Source of the DNA: an uncultured Spirochaetaceae bacterium
Lineage (GTDB): Bacteria > Spirochaetota > Spirochaetia > Treponematales > UBA12059
Assembly (NCBI GenBank): GCA_938004315.1
Contig: CALKWG010000337.1
Coordinates: 1-26,108 of the forward strand
Direction of reading: 5' to 3'
Length of the DNA: 26,108 nucleotides
Part shown: piece after piece, positions 7,802-17,084 of the stretch
Numbering within the stretch: position 1 is the stretch's first letter
Layout: every line of letters begins with the position of its first letter
The notes under the pieces: generated by a model
The model's input: only the letters and a program-made list of their open reading frames with translations
What the model was told of the DNA's origin: nothing
The model's database searches: none
Position numbers and translations under genes: made by a program

Positions 7802-8767
7802 ATGGTAGGCCTATCCCGTCCGTCAGCGCAATCCGACGACCCGTTCCTCAAGCGACGCCTCCGTCGCAGGGTACTCGGGATAGCCGTCGCTCTCGCGACG
7901 ATCGGCCTCCTTTCAGCCGCCGGCTTCGCGCTCGGCGCGGCCTTGCGCAGGGGCGCCGAGCGTCGAGGCCCCGGGCCCGTCGAGATAGCGGCGCTTTGGG
8001 AGGCGCGTGATATCGAGGCCGTCTACGAGGCTACCGAGGCCAAGCTTCTCGACCATCCGCTCGATCAGTTCATGACGGCTTTCTACGGCTTCGCCTCCTA
8101 TCAGAAGGCGATCGGCGCCTTGGATGCCGAGCGCGGCTCGGCCCTCCTCGATCAGGCCATACTCTCGCTCCGTCAGAGCCGCTTAGGCGGCCCCTTCGAG
8201 CTCGATACGCACGTCCTCTACGTCCTTGGGAAGGCGTATTTTAAGAAAGGCCCCGATTATTACCAGGAGAGCGTGGACGCCCTTAAGGCTGCCGTCGAAG
8301 CGGGAGGCGCCTACGCCGACCAATGGGAATACCTGGCCCTCGCCAGCCAAGAGCTCGGGCGTCTGGGCGAGGCTTCGTCGTACTTCGCGCTCGCCTTGGA
8401 GCGCTCGCCCCAGTCCTTGGAGATCCGCGTCGCCGCCGCCCGCCTAGAGTTCGCTCGGGGCGACCTGGCCAGGGCCGCCGAGCTCGCGCGCGAGGCCTAT
8501 GAGCGCAGCCAGGATCTCTACCTCAAGGAGCGCGGCGCGTTCATCCTCGCCGACGTCTACCGCGCCTCGGGCCGGCCGGAGCGCGCGCTGACCCTGTATG
8601 CGGAGATTAAAGAATTCAACCCCGAATCGGCCGACGCCTGGTATTACGAAGGGCTCGTCTTCCAGGAATCGGGCGATCCCATCAAGGCGCGCGCCTCATG
8701 GCGGCGCGCCGTTTCGATCGATCCTATGCACGGCGCCGCGCGCCAGAAACTAGCCGAGCGATCGTAG
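7802..8767 (+). CDS. membrane-anchored TPR protein upstream of mreB
   Basis: A 321-residue protein with a basic N-terminus (KRRLRRR), one membrane helix at about residues 24-46, and an outer region of about 270 residues. That region consists of degenerate tetratricopeptide repeats: segments such as YADQWEYLALASQELGRLG and ADAWYYEGLVFQESGDPIK have the helix-turn-helix pattern with conserved small and aromatic positions. TPRs bind other proteins, so this is probably a scaffold on the outer face of the inner membrane. It is followed after 48 nt by mreB, so a role with the elongation machinery is a reasonable inference from position only. No good ribosome binding site precedes the ATG. I cannot assign it to a named family. 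Confidence 0.8.
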   Translation: MVGLSRPSAQSDDPFLKRRLRRRVLGIAVALATIGLLSAAGFALGAALRRGAERRGPGPVEIAALWEARDIEAVYEATEAKLLDHPLDQFMTAFYGFASYQKAIGALDAERGSALLDQAILSLRQSRLGGPFELDTHVLYVLGKAYFKKGPDYYQESVDALKAAVEAGGAYADQWEYLALASQELGRLGEASSYFALALERSPQSLEIRVAAARLEFARGDLARAAELAREAYERSQDLYLKERGAFILADVYRASGRPERALTLYAEIKEFNPESADAWYYEGLVFQESGDPIKARASWRRAVSIDPMHGAARQKLAERS

Positions 8768-8815
8768 CCATGCGTACGCCTACGTTCGTATCCGAAACAT
8801 CTAAGGAGCTCCTCC

Positions 8816-9859
8816 ATGGCCGCTAACAAACTCATGAACGCGCTGTCGCTCGACATCGGTATAGATTTGGGCACCTGCAATACCTTGGTCTACGTGCGCG
8901 GCAAGGGTATCGTCATCAACGAGCCGTCCGTGGTCGCGGTTGAGCGCGGCACCAAGCGGGTCCTGGCGGTCGGCTCGGAGGCCAAGCGCATGCTCTGGAA
9001 GACGCCGGGGAACATCGTGGCCATCCGGCCGCTGCGCGACGGCGTCATAGCGGATCCGGATACCACCGAGAAGATGATCAAGTATTTTATCCAGCGCGTC
9101 ATTCCGCGCCGCTGGTTCATTAAACCGCGCATGGTCATCGGCATCCCGACCTGCATTACCGAGGTGGAGCGCCGCGCGGTCGTCGAGGCGGCGTATAAGG
9201 CCGGCGCCCGCGAGGTGGAGGTGCTGCCCGAGTCCCTGGCCGCCGCCATCGGATCGGACATGCCCATCCATGAGCCGGCCGGCCACATGATATGCGACAT
9301 CGGCGGCGGTACTACCGAGATATCGGTCATATCCTTGAAGGACCTAGTCGTAACCAACGCGATACGCATAGGCGGCGACGAATTCGACGAGGCTATCATC
9401 AAGCATATCCGCGGCGCGCATAACCTGATCATAGGAGAGCAGACCGCCGAGCGCCTGAAGATCGAGATAGGAAACGCCTCTCCCGACAAGGTCATAGAGA
9501 AGGTAGAGATCAAAGGCACCGACGCCATCACCGGCCTGCCGCGCCGCCTTGAGATCGACTCGGTCGAGGTGCGCGAGGCCCTGCAGGAGCCGGTCAACCA
9601 GATCGTCGAGGAGATCAAGAAGACCCTCGGCCAGACGCCGCCCGAGCTCGCCGCGGATATCGTCGAGCGCGGCATCGTGATGGCCGGCGGCGGCTCGCTG
9701 CTTAAGGGCCTGCCGCGGCTCATAGCCAAGGAGACCGGCGTGCCCGTCATCCTGGCCGAGCGGCCCCTGGAATGCGTGGCGATAGGCGCCGGGAAGTATT
9801 TCGAGGCCATACAGGGCGTCGATATAAGCTTCGGCGCCGCCGCCACTATGAAGCTCTAA
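8816..9859 (+). CDS. mreB: rod shape-determining actin homologue MreB
   Basis: A 347-residue bacterial actin. The phosphate-1 motif [15 protein letters not shown] starts near residue 13, the phosphate-2 motif [13 protein letters not shown] lies near 162-174, and the adenosine motif [12 protein letters not shown] near 288-299. MreB filaments run under the inner membrane and guide the peptidoglycan elongation complex. Length and motifs are canonical for MreB rather than FtsA or DnaK. The start is set by TAAGGAG (8802-8808), 7 nt before the ATG. It begins the mreB-mreC-mreD-mrdA-rodA series; the mreC start follows its stop by 4 nt. Confidence 0.97.
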   Translation: MAANKLMNALSLDIGIDLGTCNTLVYVRGKGIVINEPSVVAVERGTKRVLAVGSEAKRMLWKTPGNIVAIRPLRDGVIADPDTTEKMIKYFIQRVIPRRWFIKPRMVIGIPTCITEVERRAVVEAAYKAGAREVEVLPESLAAAIGSDMPIHEPAGHMICDIGGGTTEISVISLKDLVVTNAIRIGGDEFDEAIIKHIRGAHNLIIGEQTAERLKIEIGNASPDKVIEKVEIKGTDAITGLPRRLEIDSVEVREALQEPVNQIVEEIKKTLGQTPPELAADIVERGIVMAGGGSLLKGLPRLIAKETGVPVILAERPLECVAIGAGKYFEAIQGVDISFGAAATMKL

Positions 9860-9863
9860 GGCC

Positions 9864-10718
9864 ATGGCTCGCGAGGACGCGCGCTCTAGGCGCGCGCGGA
9901 ACGTCTCGTCGGGGCTCATGCTCCTAGCCTCGCTCGTGACCTTGACCGTCTCCACGAGGAGCTTGGTCGGCGTGCCTCAGCAGCTCGGGTTGGCCGCGCT
10001 GTCGTTCGTGCAGCGGGGCTTCAGCGCCGTCTCGGGCTTCTTTTCGCAGACCGTCGCCAGCATCGCCGAGCTAAGGCGCCTACAGGAAGATCACGCCGAC
10101 CTCGTGAAGCAGGTGGAGCTCATGGCGAACCAGCAGCGGCAGTTCACCGAGCTCCGTAGCGAGAACGAGCGCCTGCGCGAGCTCTTGAAGTTCCAGGCCG
10201 CCGCGAGCTACGCGTCTATAGCCGGCCGCATCATAGCCAAGGACCCGGAGAACCTCTATTCGACCTTCGTAGTCAACCGCGGCTCGGCTCAAGGCGTGCG
10301 TAAGAATCAGGCGGTGGTCGCGTACCAGGACGGCGTCGAGGGGCTCGTCGGGCGCGTGGTCGAGGTCAGCCGGGAGAGCTGCATGGTCGTGCCGATCTAC
10401 GACGCGACGACCTTCGTGGCCGCCCGCCTCGAGCGATCGCGCTACGAGGGCCTCGTGGTCGGCGGCGGCGGCGACGACCTGCCGCTCGTCATGCGTTATG
10501 TCAAGAAGCGCGCCCAGCCTGAGATCCAGTACGGCGACCTCGTCATTACGAGCGGCATGCAGTCGCTCTATCCGCCGGGCATAGCCATCGCGCGCGCCGG
10601 CAGGATACGGAGCTTCGACTACCTCAACTCGCTCGAGATAGACCTTGATCCGGTCTTGGATTTTAGCCGGCTCGAGTTCGTCTTCATCATCGATTCGACG
10701 GGGGGCGGCGCGCCATGA
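9864..10718 (+). CDS. mreC: rod shape-determining protein MreC
   Basis: A 284-residue bitopic membrane protein: a short basic cytoplasmic N-terminus, a membrane helix at about residues 15-33, a coiled coil at about 60-112 (ELRRLQEDHADLVKQVELM and onwards), then the family's double beta-barrel domain in the periplasm. The segment GRIIAKDPENLYSTFVVNRG near 121-140 is typical of MreC. MreC links MreB to PBP2 and activates the PBP2-RodA synthase. The start is 4 nt after mreB, with TAAGG overlapping the mreB stop as the only ribosome binding sequence, so translation is probably coupled. The 3' end overlaps mreD as ATGA. Confidence 0.94.
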   Translation: MAREDARSRRARNVSSGLMLLASLVTLTVSTRSLVGVPQQLGLAALSFVQRGFSAVSGFFSQTVASIAELRRLQEDHADLVKQVELMANQQRQFTELRSENERLRELLKFQAAASYASIAGRIIAKDPENLYSTFVVNRGSAQGVRKNQAVVAYQDGVEGLVGRVVEVSRESCMVVPIYDATTFVAARLERSRYEGLVVGGGGDDLPLVMRYVKKRAQPEIQYGDLVITSGMQSLYPPGIAIARAGRIRSFDYLNSLEIDLDPVLDFSRLEFVFIIDSTGGGAP

Positions 10719-11221
10719 TCAAGAGCTTCGTCTGGTCCCTCGCGCTTACCGTCGGCGCCTTGATACTGCAATCGACCTGGCTCTCGGCGATCGCCGTCCG
10801 CTCGGTGACCCCCGACCTAGCCCTGCTCGTCGTCGTGTACGTCTCGTTCCATGGCCGTTCGCTGCAAGGGCAGGCTTTGGGTTTCATAGCCGGCTTCTTG
10901 CAGGACGGCATCAGCGCCGGCCCCATGGGGCTCAATTCCTTCGTGAAGACGGCCGTCGCCTGGACCTTCAGCTCGCTATCGGGGAAATTCTACATCGACC
11001 GCCTTCTCATGCCCGTGCTATTCGGCTTCGCGGCTACTCTCTATAAGGCCCTTATCTACGGCGGGCTGTCGCTGCTGCTGCCTGGCAAGGTGCTCAGCTA
11101 CGACTTCGCGGCCGCCTCGCTATGGATCGAAGCTGGCTACACCGCGGCGGCTGCGCCCGTCCTATTCCTCATCTTGAGCCCGCTGAATCGCCTCCTTATC
11201 CCGCGGAGCCCCGCCGCATGA
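10715..11221 (+). CDS. mreD: rod shape-determining protein MreD
   Basis: A 168-residue integral membrane protein with about five hydrophobic helices. The motifs TPDLALLVVVY (near residue 32) and GFIAGFLQDGIS (near 56-67) are typical of MreD, a partner of MreC in the elongasome. The ATG overlaps the mreC stop and its own stop overlaps the mrdA start, both as ATGA, so all three should be made in step. Sequence conservation in the family is low, so the call leans on length, topology, the GFLQD motif and position. Confidence 0.92.
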   Translation: MIKSFVWSLALTVGALILQSTWLSAIAVRSVTPDLALLVVVYVSFHGRSLQGQALGFIAGFLQDGISAGPMGLNSFVKTAVAWTFSSLSGKFYIDRLLMPVLFGFAATLYKALIYGGLSLLLPGKVLSYDFAAASLWIEAGYTAAAAPVLFLILSPLNRLLIPRSPAA

Positions 11222-13092
11222 GCTACGGCGACGACTCGGCGCAGCCGGCTCCCGCCGGTCGCTTCTACGCCATGGCCGTCATGGCCTCCCTCCTCTTCCT
11301 CTGGTTCAGCTCCTATCTGTTCTACCTGCAGCTCGTAAGGGGCGGCGAGTTCCAATCGCGCGCGGTCAGCATAAGCCGCAAGGTGCAGCGCATCCCCTCG
11401 CAGCGCGGCGAGATATACGACCGCAACAACAACATGCCCTTGGTCCTGAACGTAGATTCGTTCGCCTTGGCCATCACCCCGGCCGAGCTGCCGGCTGACA
11501 TGCGCGATACCGTCTTCGCGAAGCTCGCCGCCGCCGCCGACGTGCCGATATCGGAGATTCAGCGCCGCATACCGCCGACCCATTACCGCCTGTTCCAAGA
11601 GATCGAGGTGGTCTCGTCGGTGGGGCAGGGCGTCATCACCTCCATAGCCGAGCGCATCGACGAGTTCCCCGGCGTCTCGTGGTACGTGCGCCCGGTGAGG
11701 AACTACCTCGAGGGCAATAGCTTCTCGCACATACTCGGGTACGTAGGCGAGATATCCCGCGACGAGCTCAAGGTGTTCTATAACCGCGGCTACCAGTCGG
11801 GCGACATCATAGGCAAGGCCGGCGTCGAGCGCGTATACGATTCGCTGCTGCGCGGCACCGACGGACGGCAGTTCAAGACCGTGGACGCTAAGGGGCGCCG
11901 GGTGGAGGCCGGCCCGCGCGACCTCGTCCCGCCGGTCAGCGGCAGGAACCTGAGCCTGACCGTAGACCGCAACACGCAGCTCCTCGCGGAGAAGGCGCTC
12001 GGCGAGCGCATCGGCTCCATCGTCGTCTTAAAGCCAGCCACCGGCGAGATCCTGGCCATGGCTTCCTATCCCCATTTTAATTCGAACGCCATCATAGCGC
12101 GCGGCGGTAATAACGAGTTCGCCAAGCTCTTGAACGATCCGCGTAACCCGCTCATCAATAGGGTCATCCAGTCGGCCTATCCCCCGGCTTCGACCTTCAA
12201 GATCGTCATGACCGCCGGCATCATCGAGGAACGCTCCTTCCCGCTCGACGCCGTCGTCCGCTGCGCCGGCGAGATCAACTACGGAGACCGGGTGTTCAGG
12301 TGCTGGATCCGCACGCCGGGGCACGGCTCGCTGAACCTGGCCGGCGCGCTCGCCCAGTCGTGCGACGTCTATTACTGGGAAGTCGGCCGCGACCACTTCG
12401 GCATCGAGAACATCGTCAACTATACCAAGGATTTCGGCTTCGGCGTCGCTACCGGCATCGACCTCCTGGGCGAGGTGGCCGGCTTCGTGCCGACTCCCCA
12501 GTGGAAGGAGCGTAGGTTCCACGAGAAGTGGCTCGGCGGCGACACCTTGAACCTGTCCATCGGCCAAGGCTTCCTCCTCACCAGCCCGTTGCAGGTGGCG
12601 AACATGGTCGCCATGGTCGTCAACGACGGCGTGATCTATAAGCCCCATGTGCTCAAAGAAGTTCGCGACCCGGTCTCCGGAGCGGTCCTCTCTAAGGTCG
12701 AGCCCGAAGTCCTTACGACCTCGCGCATCTCCAAGGAGAGCTTCGCCTTGACCAGGGAGTATATGCGCGGCGTCATGACCGAGGGCACGGCGCGGTACCC
12801 GGTTAGCACCAAGCTGGTCCAGGTGGCCGGCAAGACCGGCACCGCCGAGGTCGGCCTGGCCGACCGCTGGCACTCATGGTTCGTCGGATACGGCCCCTAC
12901 GATTACGCCGACGTCGACGACGTCATCGTCGTGGTCGCCATGATAGAGGCCGACAATCCCTGGGAGTGGTGGGCGCCGTACGCGACCAATATCGTCTTCC
13001 AAGGATACTTCGGCGGGCAAAGCTACGAGGAGGCGGCGCGCGCCGTCGGCCTCCTCGGCCGCGGCGTTCCCCCGGTCGGCAGGGTTGAATAA
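11218..13092 (+). CDS. mrdA: penicillin-binding protein 2 (elongation transpeptidase)
   Basis: A 624-residue class B PBP that cross-links new peptidoglycan during elongation, working with RodA. An N-terminal anchor spans about residues 17-36. The dimerisation domain begins with the conserved RGEIYDRN segment near residue 63. In the transpeptidase domain the nucleophile is S325 with K328 in the S-x-x-K motif (ASTFK), the second motif is S381-C-D383, and the third is K539-T-G541. The ATG at 11218, overlapping the mreD stop, is preferred to an in-frame start 96 nt upstream inside mreD, because it removes an arginine/proline-rich tail and leaves a normal N-terminus. Its stop shares one base with the rodA start. 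Confidence 0.95.
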   Translation: MSYGDDSAQPAPAGRFYAMAVMASLLFLWFSSYLFYLQLVRGGEFQSRAVSISRKVQRIPSQRGEIYDRNNNMPLVLNVDSFALAITPAELPADMRDTVFAKLAAAADVPISEIQRRIPPTHYRLFQEIEVVSSVGQGVITSIAERIDEFPGVSWYVRPVRNYLEGNSFSHILGYVGEISRDELKVFYNRGYQSGDIIGKAGVERVYDSLLRGTDGRQFKTVDAKGRRVEAGPRDLVPPVSGRNLSLTVDRNTQLLAEKALGERIGSIVVLKPATGEILAMASYPHFNSNAIIARGGNNEFAKLLNDPRNPLINRVIQSAYPPASTFKIVMTAGIIEERSFPLDAVVRCAGEINYGDRVFRCWIRTPGHGSLNLAGALAQSCDVYYWEVGRDHFGIENIVNYTKDFGFGVATGIDLLGEVAGFVPTPQWKERRFHEKWLGGDTLNLSIGQGFLLTSPLQVANMVAMVVNDGVIYKPHVLKEVRDPVSGAVLSKVEPEVLTTSRISKESFALTREYMRGVMTEGTARYPVSTKLVQVAGKTGTAEVGLADRWHSWFVGYGPYDYADVDDVIVVVAMIEADNPWEWWAPYATNIVFQGYFGGQSYEEAARAVGLLGRGVPPVGRVE

Positions 13093-14411
13093 TGGCGCAG
13101 ATACGCACCGTCGCTAAATCGCTAGACTGGCTCGTCGTGGCGAGCCTCGCCGTGCTCATGGTCATAGGGGTTCTATTCATCTATTCGTCCGGCGTCAACA
13201 GCGAGGGCATACTCGTCACCAACGAGTACGCCAAGCAGATCGTCTGGGCCGTCACCGCGGTCGCGCTCATGCTGGCCGTCGCGCTCATCGAGCCCAAGCG
13301 CCTGGTCGATTACACCTTCCCCCTCTATCTGGCCATGATCGCGGTGCTCGTATACACGAGGCTCTTCGGTAAGGTCGTCAACGGCGCCCGCTCATGGCTC
13401 GGGCTCTTCGGGGACATAGGCATACAGCCTTCCGAATTTATGAAGATCGCGACGACGCTCTTCCTCGCCCGATATCTCGAATCCACCATGCACCAGGCCG
13501 GGTCCTTGAAGCGCTTCGCCGTCTCGTTCTCTATAGCGCTCCTACCCATGGGCCTCATCCTGATCCAACCGGATTTCGGCACGGCCCTCGTCTACCTGCC
13601 GATCTATCTCGGCGTAGCCTTCGTGATGGGCGTCGGTTCTCGATACCTGGGATTCCTCCTCCTGACCGGCGCGATCACCGCGGTGATGACGGTCATGCCG
13701 CTCTGGCAGGCGCTCGAAGGCGGTACGCCGCCGATACTCCTGCGGATGCTCTACGAGGAGCCGTACGTCTTCATGGTGATCGCGGTCGTCGCGCTCGTCT
13801 TCGCGCTGGCGGCCCTGGGACTACGCCTCTTCAAGCGACGTTATTACAATTGGATAGCGTTCGCGGCCCTGGCGGTCGCGCTCGGCCTGGGCGCCTCGGT
13901 GCTCGGCCACAAGGTGTTGAAAGAATATCAGATCATGCGCCTCGTCGTGTTCCTCGACCCGAGCGTCGACCCCCTCGGGTCGGGCTGGAACATCATCCAG
14001 TCGGTGACGGCCGTCGGATCGGGCGGCTTGGCCGGCAAGGGCTTCCTTCAGGGGACGCAGAGCCATTATCGTTACCTGCCCCAGCAGAGCACCGACTTCA
14101 TCTTCAGCATCATCTCGGAGGAGCTGGGCTTCATCGGGGGGCTCGCGATCTTTTCGCTCTATCTCCTCGTGGCGCTCAGGCTGCTGCTGTCGTCGCGCAC
14201 CGTCGTGTCGAAATTCCAGCGCGGCGTCATAGCCGGCGTCGTATCTATGATCCTCTTTCATTTCATGATCAACGCCGGCATGGCCATGGGTATCATGCCC
14301 ATCACCGGCATCCCGCTGCTCTTCTTGTCATACGGCGGCTCCTCGCTCTGGTCCGCCTCGATAGGCATAGGCCTCTGCCTCGGCATAGGCGCGCGCAGGT
14401 ACGAAGTATGA
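13092..14411 (+). CDS. rodA: SEDS glycosyltransferase RodA
   Basis: A 439-residue polytopic SEDS-family protein that polymerises glycan strands from lipid II for cell elongation, paired with PBP2. Signatures include GARSWLGLFGDIGIQPSEFMK near residues 99-119, the QQSTDFIFSIISEELGF motif whose conserved Asp is D335, and GIPLLFLSYGGSS near the C-terminus. It is longer than the roughly 370-residue E. coli protein: about 60 extra residues in the middle (around 215-280) carry additional hydrophobic helices and a basic patch before the conserved FLDPSVDPLGSGWN segment. Start and stop overlap the neighbouring genes (TAATG and ATGA). RodA rather than FtsW is favoured by the mre/mrdA context. Confidence 0.95.
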   Translation: MAQIRTVAKSLDWLVVASLAVLMVIGVLFIYSSGVNSEGILVTNEYAKQIVWAVTAVALMLAVALIEPKRLVDYTFPLYLAMIAVLVYTRLFGKVVNGARSWLGLFGDIGIQPSEFMKIATTLFLARYLESTMHQAGSLKRFAVSFSIALLPMGLILIQPDFGTALVYLPIYLGVAFVMGVGSRYLGFLLLTGAITAVMTVMPLWQALEGGTPPILLRMLYEEPYVFMVIAVVALVFALAALGLRLFKRRYYNWIAFAALAVALGLGASVLGHKVLKEYQIMRLVVFLDPSVDPLGSGWNIIQSVTAVGSGGLAGKGFLQGTQSHYRYLPQQSTDFIFSIISEELGFIGGLAIFSLYLLVALRLLLSSRTVVSKFQRGVIAGVVSMILFHFMINAGMAMGIMPITGIPLLFLSYGGSSLWSASIGIGLCLGIGARRYEV

Positions 14412-16957
14412 TCGGAACCGAGGGCCTCATAGCGGCCTTGGGGCCGGGATTATTTTCGGTCGACAAGCCAGCGCGCTACCTGGGCGGCGAAAGCGGCGCG
14501 ACGCATAAGGCCGACGCGGCGCTCCGCATGGCGCTCTGCTTCCCGGATCTCTACGAGATCGGCATGTCGAACAACGCCATGCGCATCCTCTACGCCGGAC
14601 TTAACCGCATAGAAGACCTCTCCTGCGTGCGCGTCTTCGCGCCCGCCGACGACTTCGCCGCGCTCCTTAAGGAGCGCGGCCTGGGGCTGTACGGGCTGGA
14701 GAGCCTTAAGCCCATACGCGAGGCCGACCTCTTGGGTTTCACCATCGGCTACGAGTTGGCGGCGACCAATGTCCTGGCCGTGCTACGGGCCGCCGGCTTG
14801 GCCCTGAAGGCTGCCGAGCGCGGCGATGACGACCCGATCGTCATCGCCGGCGGGCCCGCCATCACCAACCCCGCGCCGTACGCCGCCGTCTTTGACGGTG
14901 TGTGGATAGGCGAGGCCGAGGGCGAATTTTTCGCTCTGGCCGAGGGACTGGTCGCCTTAAAGAAGGCCGGCGGAGGGAAGCGCGAGCTCCTCGCGAGGCT
15001 CGACGGCCATCCGGCCTTCTGGCGGCCCGGCAAACGAGCGATACGCGCCGTCTTCGAAGGCTTTTCGCAGGCCGTCTACGGCCACGATTATCCCATTCCC
15101 GTCCTCAAGCCGGTTCAGGATCACGGCGTCGTCGAGATCATGCGCGGCTGCCCTAACGCCTGCCGCTTCTGCCACGCCGGCTATTTTTATAGGCCCCAGC
15201 GCCTGCGCGAACCGGAGGCCATCCTTCAAGATGTCGAAAGCCAGGTGCGCAACGCCGGCCAACGTCAGATCACCCTCTCCTCGCTTTCAAGCGGTGATTA
15301 TCCGGGTATTTTCGACCTCCTACGGCTCTTGAACGAGCGCTGGGCGTCGCAGGGCGTGTCATTCCAGCTACCGTCGCTCAAGGTGGAATCGTTCCCGCTC
15401 GAGCTCGTCGAGGAGGTCTCGGGAACTAGAAAATCGGGCCTTACCTTCGCGGTCGAGACGCCGCTCGAGCAGTGGCAGTTGACCATCAATAAGACGGTGA
15501 GGATGGAATCCATACGCCGCATCGCCGCGGAGGCCGAGCGGCGAGGCTACCGCGTAGCCAAGTTCTATTTCATGATAGGTTTGCCCTTGCCTGAGGCTGA
15601 ACTCAGCGAAGAAGATGCGATCGTCGCCTTTATTCGCGAGCTGTCAACCTCGACGAAGCTCGCCATCAACGTAACGATCTCAACCTTCGTGCCCAAGCCG
15701 CATACGCCGTTTCAATGGGCTAGGCAGATCACTCCCGAGGAGGCGGCTCGACGCATCTATGCGATCAAAGACGCGCTCCGGCCGATCAAGGGCATTAAGA
15801 TCAGCTACCACGGGCCTTTCCAGTCGTGGATAGAAGGAGCGATATCTCGAGGCGGCGAGCGGGTAGGGGAGCTTATCATACGGGCCTTCGAGCTCGGCGC
15901 GCGTTTCGACGCCTGGGACGATAGGTTTAATAAGGACGCATGGGTGCGGGCGCTCGAGGAGCTAGCCGTCGCCGAAGATGATATTTCTGGAGCAAGGTCG
16001 CTCGATGGCCCGCTACCCTGGGATTCCGTGAGTATACGCGTTTCTAAGCGTTATCTAGCTGAAGAGTATAAGCGCTCCCTAGACGCCTTGAAGACCTCGG
16101 CATGTATAGATTCTTGTACAGCTCGTTGCGGCGCCTGTAGCGATAACTTGGATATCGCCGATGTAAGCGCACGTGAACAGCTCATTAAGAAGCTTGAAGG
16201 ACTTCGACTCGAACGGCCGAACGGCGAGGCGCCGATCCCGTCTACGCGACGACCGGGCGATTCGCCTGATCAGGCGTTGATCATGGCCGAGCGCTCCCGC
16301 CATCTCTTCGAGTATCGTAAAGATGGCATCGCCGCCTTTTATCCTCATCATACGGTCTGGTCTATCATCGCCTCGGCCTTCGAGCGGGCGGGCATTGCTC
16401 TCGAATACTCGCATGGCTTCAATCCCTCCCCGAGGCTTGAGCTTTCCGAGCCTTTAAGCCTCGGCATAGAGTCGAAAAGCGAATTCGGCATGGCGCTGAT
16501 GAAGCTCGGCTCCGTACGCGAACTCGGGGCGGACGAGCTCGCGAGGGTGGCGCGCTTCTTGCCTTCCGGCATCCGCATCGAGCGCTGCCGACTGGTACAG
16601 GGTTACGAGGGCAGGAAGGTGCCGAGCCTATCGGCCGCCTATTGGGGCGCGATCTATGGCTTGAACCTACCCACCGATGCCGGGGCGGCGCCAGAGCCGC
16701 AGCTCGCCGCCTTGAACGCTTTTATCTCTGAAGCCGAGGCTTTGTCCGGTTCCGAAGCGAGCGTCGATCCGATAAGCGGCGCCCTGTTATTAAAGTTAAA
16801 AGCCGGCGGCTCGCGAGAGTTCGGCCTCCACGCGGTCATCCTCAAGGCGCTCAGACTCGATCTACGGGAGGGGCAGGTCAAAGTCGTTCGCCTTGCTCAG
16901 TACGCAAAAACCCCCGCCGGCCCGACTGATTATTGGACGTATTACGGCTTAGGTTAA
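14408..16957 (+). CDS. B12-binding-type radical SAM protein fused to a DUF2344 domain
   Basis: An 849-residue fusion. The first part (about 1-610) matches the B12-binding radical SAM family TIGR03960: a cobalamin-binding-like region with IAGGPAITNPAPY near 140-152, then the SAM cluster motif C248-x3-C252-x2-C255 in CPNACRFC. A second Cys cluster, C566, C570, C574 and C577, is likely to bind another metal or Fe-S centre. From M626 on, the protein matches the radical SAM-linked DUF2344 family (TIGR03936), usually a separate neighbouring gene. The reaction is not established. The ATG at 14408 overlaps the rodA stop as ATGA; a much longer upstream extension in the same frame lies over rodA and is rejected. 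Roughly residues 530-610 are coded by visibly less G+C-rich DNA. Confidence 0.88.
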   Translation: MIGTEGLIAALGPGLFSVDKPARYLGGESGATHKADAALRMALCFPDLYEIGMSNNAMRILYAGLNRIEDLSCVRVFAPADDFAALLKERGLGLYGLESLKPIREADLLGFTIGYELAATNVLAVLRAAGLALKAAERGDDDPIVIAGGPAITNPAPYAAVFDGVWIGEAEGEFFALAEGLVALKKAGGGKRELLARLDGHPAFWRPGKRAIRAVFEGFSQAVYGHDYPIPVLKPVQDHGVVEIMRGCPNACRFCHAGYFYRPQRLREPEAILQDVESQVRNAGQRQITLSSLSSGDYPGIFDLLRLLNERWASQGVSFQLPSLKVESFPLELVEEVSGTRKSGLTFAVETPLEQWQLTINKTVRMESIRRIAAEAERRGYRVAKFYFMIGLPLPEAELSEEDAIVAFIRELSTSTKLAINVTISTFVPKPHTPFQWARQITPEEAARRIYAIKDALRPIKGIKISYHGPFQSWIEGAISRGGERVGELIIRAFELGARFDAWDDRFNKDAWVRALEELAVAEDDISGARSLDGPLPWDSVSIRVSKRYLAEEYKRSLDALKTSACIDSCTARCGACSDNLDIADVSAREQLIKKLEGLRLERPNGEAPIPSTRRPGDSPDQALIMAERSRHLFEYRKDGIAAFYPHHTVWSIIASAFERAGIALEYSHGFNPSPRLELSEPLSLGIESKSEFGMALMKLGSVRELGADELARVARFLPSGIRIERCRLVQGYEGRKVPSLSAAYWGAIYGLNLPTDAGAAPEPQLAALNAFISEAEALSGSEASVDPISGALLLKLKAGGSREFGLHAVILKALRLDLREGQVKVVRLAQYAKTPAGPTDYWTYYGLG

Positions 16958-17084
16958 GCTCATTATGTAATGCAAGAGCGCGCCCTCCGGCCCGCGCCAG
17001 TCAAGGGTTAGAATATATAGAAGTAGACAGAATATACATTATGAGAAGTATGGGGTGCGAGTTCGTCCTTGCCGGCGGGCTTTA
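16958..17084. other. convergent intergenic region with AT-rich direct repeat
   Basis: A 127-nt gap between converging genes. Its centre is AT-rich and carries AGAATATA twice (17010-17017 and 17029-17036), 19 bp apart. I see no hairpin with a T run on either strand, so neither converging transcript has an obvious intrinsic terminator here, and no convincing promoter. Confidence 0.45.

Noticed and set aside
7478..8010. Short plus-strand frames over rnpB and the start of the TPR gene
   Set aside because: They run through conserved RNase P RNA core and the terminators; Arg/Pro-rich with no coding support.
8803..8812. AGGAGCTCCT palindrome at the mreB ribosome binding site
   Set aside because: A 10-bp palindrome without a loop cannot form a stable hairpin in RNA; probably chance around a good SD.
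11122..11217. Upstream in-frame start for the PBP2 gene
   Set aside because: The extension lies inside mreD and is Pro/Arg-rich; the ATG overlapping the mreD stop fits the coupled pattern of the operon.
13394..14407. Extension of the radical SAM frame upstream through rodA
   Set aside because: It lies over the conserved rodA sequence and translates to Arg/Pro/His-rich nonsense. The ATG at 14408 with ATGA coupling gives the proper start.
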